Assembly: GCA_918026815.1 (NCBI GenBank)
Contig: CAKJVC010000061.1
Coordinates: 558,001 to 622,000 of the forward strand
Origin: Chalara sp. BL73
Lineage: Eukaryota > Ascomycota > Leotiomycetes > Helotiales
Length of the DNA stretch: 64,000 nucleotides
Reading direction: 5' to 3'
Shown: in pieces, positions 1 to 9,543 of the stretch
Numbering within the stretch: position 1 is the stretch's first letter
Layout: the number at the start of each line of letters is the position of its first letter
The notes under the pieces: model-generated
What the model saw: only the letters and a program-made list of their open reading frames with translations
What the model was told of the DNA's origin: nothing
Databases searched by the model: none
Position numbers and translations under genes: made by a program

Positions 1-8
1 ACTTGATT

Positions 9-425
9 ATGGATGAGAGCTCGGCTCTGATTATATTCGGAAGCCAGAATCGGATCACAACCCTGGAGAACGATGAGTCTGCCCTCAACGCCACCAATAG
101 CTCTGCTCTGATTGAATCTGAGACGACAGACGATACCAACACTTCAGATAGTAATAGCAAGTCCTTGCAGAAAACCACAACAAAATATCCTAAGGAACTA
201 CCCGGGAAGATAGCTTCCCAGGATCTGGTCCATACCTGCGGCGATTGCAACATCACATTCGAAAGCGATTTAGAATTACATGTCCATGTTGTGAGTTCTC
301 CATTCCATATGCCTCGCAATTTCGACTGCTACGAATGTGGTGTGAGCTTCCCAGATCAGTATATTTTACTGCGGCATATCGAATCCAAAGCCCATACCAC
401 ACGTTGGGTTTTGACCATGGTCTGA
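9..425 (+). CDS. C2H2 zinc-finger protein, 5' end possibly outside window
   Basis: The frame is open from the window edge to the TGA at 423-425. The first in-frame ATG is at 9, but the true start may lie upstream. The N-terminal half is Ser/Thr/Asn/Asp rich with no recognisable fold. The C-terminal third holds two C2H2-like fingers: a first with the pair CGDC and distal histidines, and a second with CYEC, about 12 spacer residues, then H-x5-H, a regular C2H2 geometry. Such paired fingers usually bind nucleic acid in the nucleus. The protein ends about 10 residues after the last histidine. The specific target is unknown, and a missing upstream exon is quite possible. Confidence 0.55.
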   Translation: MDESSALIIFGSQNRITTLENDESALNATNSSALIESETTDDTNTSDSNSKSLQKTTTKYPKELPGKIASQDLVHTCGDCNITFESDLELHVHVVSSPFHMPRNFDCYECGVSFPDQYILLRHIESKAHTTRWVLTMV

Positions 426-1081
426 GCTGAGTTTTTATCGGAAAGTCCGATGCCATAATTAGATAGTACAGAAGGTAGCAGTATATTACTTTATGATGTA
501 AGACCAACTCGCAAGGAATATGATCGATTTACATGATGCTATGCTATGGGAGATGGTCTGGAAAGATTACAGGTGGAATCCACTGACAGTGCATATGCCA
601 AAATCACATGTGGCTGACGAGATGTATGTCTAGAATAAACCCCAATTAATTCATTTTCTTACCTTCAATGTACCTTCTAAACGCATCGCATGTACTAGTT
701 ATGAATCTTTTTGTCCATCTGTTGTCGTCATTGGTTTTTAGGATTTGTTCCTAATCGTAAAACTTAAGCCTATCTAGCATCACAGAATCCCTAACGGCTC
801 TGCATTGAGCAAAGGAAGGTCCCACCCTTTCAACTAGAGCAAATTAAACAGCTGAGATATGTAGAATAGAAGGAGCTATCTTGTCCACTCGAGGAAGGGG
901 GAAAACGGTTATTAGCGGTACGTCTGCATCAAAAGAGTAATGGGTTTGCAAAAACCTTCCTCATACATGTTACTTCTTTTCTTACAATATTCTATCCAGC
1001 ATTGTCATATACATTTGCTTCTAGACACTAACATCTAAGCTTTTGGCATACGTACTTACTCCAAAATACCGGTTTCCCACT
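426..1081. other. Intergenic, nothing recognised
   Basis: No supported gene. Near 1028-1039 there is a CTAAC-like branch site followed by AAG, so the 5' end of the next gene could have a further upstream exon here. No other structure was seen. Confidence 0.4.
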
Positions 1082-1919
1082 ATGGGTTACGTGGTCTCCG
1101 CGCTCCAACAAGAACGGATCATCACGGAAGAGTTGAAGTTGGAAGTAATCCGTCGTGGATTGGCAACAGAGAGCGAGTTTATGGCACGGTTTGAGACAAT
1201 ATTTGCACGAGTTTGGACACCGAACCCCAATGACGAAAGTCTCCGGAGATTCCGCGCGAATGAAAGTATATGGGAGTATTATGGTATGTAGAACCCTCAA
1301 TTATAGAAACTAGAACTCAACCTCACGGAAGAACATCCTTGGTTTTATTTAGCCAGAAATATTAGAGCAATTCTCTTGTTTATTTTTTTCAGAGCGATTG
1401 CACTAACATGACCTAGAAAGAGAAGACCCTGGAAACCCACTCCCTAACAACCTCATAAACCCTATGAGGTTCTTTGACGAAAACAAGAGGTGGTCAATGG
1501 TACTAAAACGAGGGCGGGCTGCGACACACTCCCCAATTCTCCAATCGAGGAGCTTATCAAGCTCATTTTCGGCACAGGCTACAGTTCAAGCACCTGTGTT
1601 TCAATCTGTCTCAAGCAATACTTCTAGTGTTATGTTTGGAGGTCGAGCTACTCCCCCCCAGTCAACTTTCGCCGGCTCAGACGATATGCCAAGCTTTGGT
1701 AATGACGTTCAAACAACTTCTTATGCAGGACAGAATGGGAAAGTGGCGGATGAAGCCGCTTCAACCATTGCGAAGCGAGCCAGGTGCGAGGGCGGAGGCA
1801 GTGATCAGACACGGATGGACATAGACCCTCCCTCCTCTCACAACAATAGTGATGGCCAAATAGTCGTCGACAGAGAGCCAAGTCCTCTGAGTCTCGAAAA
1901 TAGCTCGCCTACTAATTAG
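1082..1919 (+). CDS. Hypothetical protein, two exons
   Basis: Exon 1 runs from the ATG at 1082 to 1283 and exon 2 from 1417 to 1919. The 133-nt intron starts GTATGT at 1284, has a CTAAC branch site near 1402 and ends TAG at 1416. Joining in phase 1 makes one frame across both segments, which would otherwise be two unconnected ORFs. The N-terminal exon is rich in charged and hydrophobic residues and looks folded. The C-terminal exon is Ser/Gln/Pro rich with a short basic patch (KRGR) and a second (AKRARC), so it is probably disordered and possibly nuclear. The frame is also open upstream of 1082 to about 1040, after an AAG that could be an acceptor, so the start is uncertain. I do not recognise the family. 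Confidence 0.55.
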
Positions 1920-2255
1920 GGGAAGCAGGTCGGGTATGAGTGAGATACCCATGTCATAGTTGGTGGGGAAGCGAGAGTCATTTGATGTTGCAGCACTTTG
2001 GCAAGTAGATGTGCCATCTGAGAAGGTAAGATGGGCCGGACTGCTCTTAATACAGATATTAAACCTTATTAAGCAGTAGGCAGCTATCCATAGCGTTCAG
2101 GAATGAATACAGCGTTGAAATTGGTATTACCAGACAGCCTGAGAGAGACTTAAATAATCTAAAGATTGTGATGCGTAGCCAAAGTACATGCGGAAATATA
2201 TGTAAGCAGAGGTTTATCGCCCACGAAGAATCATGCTATTGTGTGCTAGGGAGAA

Positions 2256-2640
2256 CTAACACTGCTTTACGTCGAACTTGTATGGGAATTCACTTAGCGT
2301 GAATGGCTTGTCTTCAGGAACCACAAATCTTCAAAACGCCCTATCAGAAGGCTTGAAAATAAATATCTCTCTGGCGGAAGGTTGAGCTTCGGGTACAGCG
2401 TTGAGAAAGAGCGGCATGGCTGGCATATTAGTCCCTCCCAGGCGAGTATTGTCCAACGGATAGATATGTCTATTAGGTGTCCCCGTCCCACAAATAGCGG
2501 TAGGGAGAGCTACCAAAAGCGGCCATGGAATTTATTCCAATTTGAGGCAACTCGGTAGCCTTAATCTCGAGTGAGGAAGCTGAAGCAGAGACCAAAGCCG
2601 GGGAGAGCGACGCCGAAATCAATATCTGCTTAATCGACTG
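2256..2640 (-). pseudogene. Possible degraded coding relic, unknown family
   Basis: On the minus strand three short frames abut with coding-like composition: a Ser/Ala/Leu-rich stretch before 2520, a Pro/Asn-rich stretch of about 60 residues between about 2516 and 2330 that includes RLGGTNMPAMP, and a tail ending KFDVKQC at 2256. Moving between them needs one or two frameshifts or unseen introns. No family is recognised. The rest of 1920-3426 holds only scattered short frames that I do not support as genes. Confidence 0.25.
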
Positions 2641-3426
2641 TCGGGGATCAGGTTTGAAACAAGCATGCGGAGCGGGAGGATATATGTTTCAGATCCTTCC
2701 GCAGGTAGATTATTCTCAAGGTGTGTCTCACGGCTCACGTCCCGGTTATTATTTTCTGCCACGATATAAGTCATGATGTAACGGCCTCGTGATATATTAC
2801 ATAGGCGACATTTCCCGCTTGGTTGAAGATATTGTGCCATGGGAGAGAAGTCTTAGCTCCTGGCACTGCTTGCTTCACCTTTTGGTGGAGGGCAGCAATG
2901 AATATGGATACTGCTATTTACTATTTTTCTTCCCTTCCGATTCTAAGGCTCTACTGCGGACCGAAATTCTTCAGACGCTATGTCCTCCAAAGACAAACTA
3001 TGAGTTTTCCGATGGCCCCCGTCGCTTAGAGCATATAGCTACTTCCCAATGCAACTCAAGCACTGTAACTTTGTTGTTCAAACACTATAGGGCAGATTTC
3101 AGTACGCAGCTACACTCAATGAGACCAACCTAGCATAGCCTGACTGTGGCAGACAACATGTCGAATTTTTCTGGCATATTCAACGAGTAAGACGAACGCA
3201 CTGGTTTTGTTTTCTGAAGCTTCAGATTATTTCTTTATATATAGAAGTGAGCTGTATTTGATTAACTATGCATGGCGTATTTACTACTTCTGTAAACGAT
3301 TCTTTCGTGACTATAGGACAAACCTGACGCTCGAGCCCTTCTCTCGATATTCTAGCAAGGCACGAGCTATCTTCTGTTTGACACTGATCCATTAACCCAC
3401 AGTCCCGCTTTATAATTTCTCATTAA

Positions 3427-4278
3427 CTATACCCGAGTGTGTGTAGACTCTTGTTTAATGGTTGCGCGAAGCGGCAGGTCCATTAGCATTTTGGTTGAGA
3501 TGAGATTTATATCCGGATCTAGCTGTTGCACCAACGCCCTGAACTGCTTCGCCTCTTCAGCTTTGCTACATTGCTCGAAATACGAGAATGCATCGCCAAT
3601 TAAGCGCCTCAGCCAAAAGATCTCATACCAGACCTCAGAGCAAGTTATTGTAAAGAAGCCGATGCCTTGCACCTCTGGTTGACTTGCGCCCTTCAGCTCT
3701 TTCTTAACCATGTCTAACTCTCTGGCACAAATTCTACCACTAGTCTCCGCCGAAGTCAAGGCTCGTCTCATTCTTGTGATGGCACACTGCAGCTCAATGA
3801 AACAATCATGTTTGTAGCTGTAGCGCGGTGGTGCCGTATGACTACGGTACGATACCCGCTCGCTCGCTTCATCTTTAATAACTGCTCTCGGAATATCTTC
3901 GAGTTTGATTTCGTATAGCTCAGTCATCTCGGGGTCCTAGTCCAGTGTTAATGTTGCGTTAGAAGATGTCTTAGTCTTACGCCAGCGCACCATTTTAATC
4001 AGGGTCGAAGTTTGCGTCTCTGTGGGAATGTTATTCTCTTTATTTGAAAACGGTTCCTGCCAATCCTTCCCCAGTATTGGAGATCCCTCTGTCTCCGCGA
4101 CACTAGGCGCCCGGGAATTGTAGGTTGACGGAGGGGAGAAGCGACGTTTTGCATGTTTGTCGAGGCTATGCTTGCATGGGGATGCCTGCAGGTAATGCTT
4201 CCTCGGATTCAAATACATTTTTGATACGTATGAAGATCGATGAAAAGGAAATTGTTCCCGGTGTGCATTTGAAGTCAT
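3427..4278 (-). CDS. Hypothetical protein, gene model unresolved
   Basis: Two minus-strand segments lie in the same frame, 4278-3937 and 3927-3427, separated only by an in-frame TAG at 3937-3939. The upstream part is basic and Ser/Pro rich with the string SNKENN, which resembles a disordered regulatory region. The downstream 166 residues are mainly helical and charged, with a start-like MTELYEIK at 3927. The TAG is preceded by CTAAC, so it could be an intron acceptor, but no donor I tested gives a clean join. The alternatives are a premature stop or a gene that simply starts at 3927. A second open frame at 4357-4166 suggests further 5' rearrangement. The family is unknown. Confidence 0.45.
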
Positions 4279-4539
4279 CGAGAAGGAAGACAGCTAAGCT
4301 TGAGGGGTTGGGTTGGATATTATCACTGACACTGTCTCTAAAAGAAAGCCGAGCCATTGCCAGTGGTCACTTTCCCCTTTAGGAACAAACCACAAGCGGT
4401 GATACTGCGCTTTAACGAGACCTCGCTACTTAAACTATAGTAACTCACAAGGCTCCAGCTTACATATCTGCACTCTATTGATGGGTTGATGGTCTATAAC
4501 GCCGATCGTTAAGGATGGTAAGTCTGAAATGAGGATGAT

Positions 4540-5801
4540 TTAATCATCGACACCATACTGTAACGAGCCCATTTCAAACAATCGTGAAATGGCTCTTCTG
4601 ACGGCAAATTTAACGCCGCTTTCGCTAGTACCGCCAGCAGCAAGTGGTTTACCTACAAGGCCTGTTGCAGACCATTCTATGCCTCCTATGAATATAGTCT
4701 AGAGAGATATCAGAATGAGTACATCTTCAGGTTCCCAAAAACCCCCCCCCCCCCCCCCCCCAAAAAACACACCACATACTTTAGCCAGCCGAACAATCTG
4801 CATAAGGCTTGGCATAACTCTTCAAATGTACTACTGATAACAAGCTACTCATCCTGTTTAGATACTGCTCCAATCACCTTCGGCTGACGATTCATTAATA
4901 CTGGAACGACGTGCTCCTTTAATTATTTTACATCGATTGCCTCCCCTAAGCTTTTCTCGAGTTGCTTGGGATTAGTGAAGAATGTGGTGATTCTCCTATC
5001 CGACCTATCCAGCCCTTTACTTATTCTATGGTCTTCACTCCCTTCCATCCCCCAAACCTCACATCTTTTTTCCAATTCCGCGATAAAAGGCAGAAACAAA
5101 ACCAGGTTCAAGCCATTTTCGTACAGCCCATTTGGGCATTGGTGACTCGCGCTCACCATCAAACTACCATTATCCCAGATCGCCCCAAATGACCTCCTCA
5201 AGATCATAGCATCCGCAATATCTGTCACCTAAAACTCATCGAAGCAAAGGACTTGGCTTTTATTACGCACACTCGTCCGATCTGCACCAGCGGGTCACCA
5301 GCGAAGGAGAGTCGTGCACGTGCCTAATGCAGGCGTGTATGGATGTCGATCATGAACCCGTTGAAGTGAACACGTCTCCTTGAGATGGAAGATGGGAGGG
5401 TAGCTGTGAAGAAATCGGCGATGCGTGATTTACCGGTACCTGTATTGCCGTAGATATGTCCGTCTGAGAGTTAAAGTCTGAGTTTGCAATGTGAGGAAGT
5501 GGTCTTGGAGTTTACTGAGCCTTGTGGTCAGTGCAGCCTGCCCTTGATTGTGTGAAAGGTGGCTATTCTTCAGTATAGGTCCATATGCATCGAGGAGGAG
5601 TGCATTGGGCATCTTTTCACCAGTGATTACGTCCCATTCAGATTGCAGGAGAATAAAGATGTAAAATGTCTCGGTTAAATTATGAGCATCACCGAAGGTC
5701 AGTCTTATCTCGCTTAAGTGTAGCCTGCATTCAGGGGCTTGGTCCACATTGGGATAGCGTCTGCAGGTTGCTTTGTAGAACGGCCCTGAGCATGTGTCCA
5801 C
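4540..5801 (-). pseudogene. AFG1/LACE1-type mitochondrial ATPase, decayed
   Basis: AFG1 is a mitochondrial AAA-type ATPase linked to turnover of respiratory-chain proteins. The family order is readable on the minus strand across several frames. The Walker A motif GNTGTGKS lies near 5440 and is followed by RRRVHFNGFMIDIH. A Walker B-like LCFDEF comes next (near 5235), then VTDIADAMILRR. The family hallmark LYENGL and FLPFI follow near 5100, then FEELCQAL near 4820. A C-terminal SRLFEMGS ends at the TAA at 4540-4542. Breaks include a stop after TRLH near 5325, a one-base frameshift just before Walker B, a TAG where the family usually has a residue between DEF and VTD, and a 21-base C run in the C-terminal part. 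The decay is clear and the family assignment is strong. Whether an intact paralogue exists elsewhere cannot be seen. Confidence 0.8.
4742..4762. repeat. Poly-C tract, 21 bases
   Basis: An uninterrupted run of 21 C (poly-G on the coding strand of the AFG1 pseudogene) flanked by short A runs. It falls between the segments that match the LAK and EWSATG regions of the family, so it expanded inside a dead coding sequence. The length may be inexact because such runs assemble poorly. Confidence 0.9.
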
Positions 5802-6111
5802 ACAGTGGTGCCATAATTCTGATTATACATGAATATCACGTTTATATAAGACTCGTGATAGATTCATAAGATGCAGATTTCACTCACAAGAACTTCTTAA
5901 GCCTTGCTGCTCCCCATTAGTCACAAGACACATTCCTATCACCATTTTTTGCAAGAACTTGTCGCTCAAACTCATTTTCGTAGTGACTCTCATAAATTCT
6001 TTAGACTCTCTATATGGTCTGACTCATAAATCAACAACTGGCTCTATGACTTGAAGCCAGCATCTTAAACCATTCTACCAGGGAGAGATCAGAAACGCAG
6101 GATACTCCAAG

Positions 6112-6444
6112 ATGAAACTAGTGATGGCTCCATCTCAATGGCAGCGGGGCGAGTTTACTATATCCACCTCACATGCTCTGCTGCAGCCCGACGTCATCAA
6201 CGAAGCATTCGGTTCTGACTACATGTATTGGACGAGAACCATGACCGAGGAAGGCATGAAGAAGAAGCTGTTGCATTCTTTCTGCTTCGGCGTCTATCGC
6301 AATGTCTCTGAATCCTCCGTGAACGCGGGTAAACCGAATGATGTGTGATCCAATTTGCGCAAAAACTTAAATGATACAGAAAGAAAGAAGCTAGACCAGA
6401 TTGGCTTCGCACACCTAGAACAAGATGGAAATGCTGACGTTTGA
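6112..6444 (+). pseudogene. GNAT-type acetyltransferase, C-terminally truncated
   Basis: The ATG at 6112 opens a frame whose text matches the start of a common fungal GNAT-fold family: a WQRGEFTIST-like opening, then INEAFGSDYMYW, then SFCFGVY. The next recognisable piece, QIGFAHLEQDGNAD near 6400, fits the second strand of the same fold and is joined by what looks like an intron (GTAAAC at about 6330 to AAG at about 6390). A TGA follows at 6442-6444. The acetyl-CoA binding motif and the whole C-terminal half are absent downstream, so this is a truncated copy. The family would acetylate small amines or proteins, but the substrate is unknown. Confidence 0.6.
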
Positions 6445-6455
6445 TCAGAATGATC

Positions 6456-6854
6456 ATCGCATGACTCATCAAACGCAGTTATTGAGGGAGGACTACATTC
6501 TCTGATGAGCTCCAAACGCCTGGAAATAGTATTGAAGGCCTTAACAACCTTTATTGTCTGCTTAACGTAGATAGTAAGAAGAAGCATTACGTCATTCCCA
6601 TATTCGCCGATCTTTCAAACTAGTTCAAAAATTATATTCTCAGCATGAGCAATCTCAGTTAATAGAGCCTATACCATCGCTCTATCCTGCAAGAACGCAA
6701 AGTGTACAAAAGAGGGGTTGATACCATCCCATACTCTTAACATTCCATCCTTTGTATGAATATCACCGCCATCGACTGGATCGGCATGACCATTTAGATA
6801 TTCGGCTGAATATCCGATCCTGCTGGCACGTATAACAAGACTAAGATATAAATG
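6456..6854 (-). pseudogene. Unknown coding relic with two in-frame stops
   Basis: One minus-strand frame is coding-like for about 130 codons, broken only by a TAG at 6669-6671 and a TGA further on. It contains GYSAEYLNGHADPVDGG, GMLRVWDGINPSFVHF and then a long amphipathic helix-like stretch (ALLTEIAHAENIIFELV). The TGA sits where CGA would give Arg, so both stops could be single C-to-T or G-to-A changes. I do not recognise the family. It abuts the truncated GNAT gene on the other strand, so this whole stretch is gene debris. Confidence 0.4.
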
Positions 6855-7713
6855 CTAAGTTACTTCGAGGCGATTAAAATGACATGATAGCTCTACTTTT
6901 GTAGGTAGAGAATACTTCTATAGCGACCAAGCACCTATTTAGCGTGGGTCTTTCGCTACTTTATGAAAATGTTTTAGCTGCGGTGGTTTTGGGCATATTC
7001 GTGCCCGGTAAAAATGGCGCTGAGGAATAGATCCTAATCAAGAAGCCGAACATGCGACATAGGCTCACTCGATTGTACATGCTTCTACACCTAGGAAGGA
7101 GGATTGCCTCTGCATAAACAATGGACCCAGCTTGGGTTTGAGCAATATATTTCTGTAGTAATGTTTCAATCGAAAATGCTTAAAATAGTAACATTGAATT
7201 GTCAACTTCCCTTTTTCAAATACGCTCTGACTATCGCCGAAGCAGTGTGGGCCGCAGTGCGCCACACACTTCGTCACGGCTCAACTTTAACGATTTTCTG
7301 AGAGCCATGCTTAAGTCTCTGTACAAGCTAAATGACTTTTCCATACAACGTATATTTTTGAGCTTGGTGTTGAGAAATGATATCCATCTGCCGCATATAG
7401 CTTTATCATTACATCTTAGATAGTTACGTGTCTCGCATATTCAGAATTGAGTAAATTAAACAGAAGGAGGTTCGACAAGCTAAGGGGCTCGCTTAACCAC
7501 ATCCGAGGTCGGACCTTAAGTTTCACAAGGGTCCATGTGAATGCATACTTGAGCCACTTGAAGCTCTCCCACTCTCCCCACAGAGTTGTCGTCAGCTTGA
7601 GCATCACTGCTCCTGCTACTACTACCTGCCATCGAGAGTGCGATCAGATAAGATGGCACCTGTCTCCTCCTCCCTTCTTCCTCTTGGCCAGAATCCGCCC
7701 GCCAGTAGAAGAA
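6855..7713. other. Intergenic, promoter side of the 7714 gene
   Basis: Short open frames on both strands without family resemblance. The frame that leads into the next gene is open from 7447, but the preferred start at 7714 is followed at once by a signal peptide, so 7447-7713 is more likely 5' UTR or promoter. Confidence 0.35.
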
Positions 7714-9335
7714 ATGGCCTTATTGATGCAAACTCTCTCTTTTATCATCATTTTAACACTGCTTCAGACACCTCTGGCTTCCTTATTGCAACAGCCCTTC
7801 CAGGTTGATCCGCCTGCCCTTTCAGGTGTGCAAGGTCGCAGTGAAGAAAGCGCTCGCAAGAATGCGCCTCGTATCTTCAACACTGTCCACTCTGCCAGTA
7901 AATTTCCCAACACCCCAGATTTATCGTAGATACCAGTAACTAGACCTTAGATTGAGAACATTACTGATGTTGGTTTTTTGTAGTGAGGCAATGGGGCTCC
8001 TCCTTACAGCACAATGGAATGAGCTTCATACCAGCCACAATCCCGGCTAACACGCAACTGTATCATGGCACAAGCAAAAAAAATGCGGTTGAAGGGATGG
8101 AATGGCTGTCATTCGAGATTGAGGCTGCTGAAAACTTTGCTCGGCCGAGAAGGGGGCGGCCGCCTGGAGGACCTGGGGGACCTAAAGGCCCTGATCGTCC
8201 TCCTGCACCTCCATCTGGCATCAAAGCCGAGCCAGAAGAACAGCAAGGATATCTCCACGAGTATCGGACGAAGCGCGACCTTTCAAGGATTCTATACATC
8301 GATGGAATGGCTGCCGCCAAGGCGTCGATCGGGACACTCGACACGCAGGACTACATTCTGAGAGACGGTTTGGACATCGCGGGTCCTATGGGAGACTATG
8401 ACCGAGCCAGAGATCTTTGTGCGCTTGGCGCCGAGTGGAATATCGAGGGTTTCATTCGAATGGAACCAGGCTTTGAGATTATAATATGCAACTTTATAGA
8501 CACGTTAGAGCTTGTGACGGCAAATCAAAGACCAGACTGGAATCAGACTGAAGGTCTCGATGACTTGAGGCAGATTGAGCTTTTCCGAGGCGTTGCCGCT
8601 CGATACCAAGGCGTTACAAACAATAGAGTCCGGCTCGACTTTTCGTCCTTACAGACAGCTTATTTCTACCCATTTAACCTCACGAATCCTGATTCTACAA
8701 GAGCAATACTACCAAGACTCACAAACCTAGAATCATCTCAAATAGCAAAGATCAAGACTGATCTTCATGCTGTTCTCTCCCGTAATCAGCTTCATGATGT
8801 TATTGATTGGCAAGGCATTGCGGACATGATTATCAGCCGCTATTCGGAGAGATTGCAATTCTTAGCAGCTGAGACGACCACCTTGAAGGCCGTCAAAGCC
8901 GAAGTCAATTTTTTGTTAACACATTTCATCAACTATGCGGATGTCAGTATTCCAAGAGCAGTCGAGGCATGCTCAGTCCATTACCTGTTGAGTGTGACGC
9001 CAAACACGGAGGAAGATATTCTGATACATACAGCCATGTATACCGTGTCACAACAGATATGCACTACTCTCTTTCAAGTCAGGGATATTGCTATGCACGG
9101 AGAAAGTGAGACGGGAGCTGATGATGTGAAAGTGGCTGTCAGAAAGCTTATCGAGAATTTGAACTGGAGTACGTGGCTAAAATGTGGTGATTGTGGCTAC
9201 GATGAAGTCTGCTTTGTAGCAATCTGGCCTGTAGGAAAGCCAGAAGATCATGAGCGGCCGAGTTGTCTGAAAGCTCAAGATTTCAACAATAGGAGAGGTT
9301 ATTGGGATTTCGACAGAGGGCCTCATACCATATGA
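7714..9335 (+). CDS. Predicted secreted protein of unknown function, 511 aa
   Basis: Exon 1 is 7714-7897 and exon 2 is 7984-9335. The intron begins GTAAAT at 7898 and ends TTTTTTGTAG at 7983. Exon lengths 184 and 1352 sum to 512 codons including the stop. The start is chosen because it puts a signal peptide first (MALLMQTLSFIIILTLLQTP, then an Ala-Ser cleavage zone). The mature part holds a Pro/Gly-rich basic linker (residues about 118-145, RPPGGPGGP) inside a conserved core with YHGTSKKN, LYIDGMAAAKAS and IRMEPGFEIIICNF. I know this core from many uncharacterised fungal proteins, where the linker is short or absent. The protein likely acts outside the cell or in the secretory pathway. A catalytic role is not evident. 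Confidence 0.8.
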
Positions 9336-9543
9336 GAAATGCAACTATTCTTGTATTCTCTGGGCGCGTATACATATATTAGCACCTTTCTGCCAGATGA
9401 CCCAGGGTATTGATGATGGTTTCAACATGACTTCCCTGCCTCGCTCAACATATCTACAGTGAACAAAGGAAACAGGAAATAAACTACAATTCAGAGCAGT
9501 TACTGCTCTGACAGTGTCTCGCCACAGTACTTCACTAGGATCC

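Noticed and set aside
7447..7713. N-terminal extension of the secreted protein
   Set aside because: Starting at 7447 would bury the signal peptide at residue 90; the ATG at 7714 fits better.
8063..8361. Overlapping frames on both strands inside the 7714-9335 gene
   Set aside because: Shadows of the GC-rich linker region.
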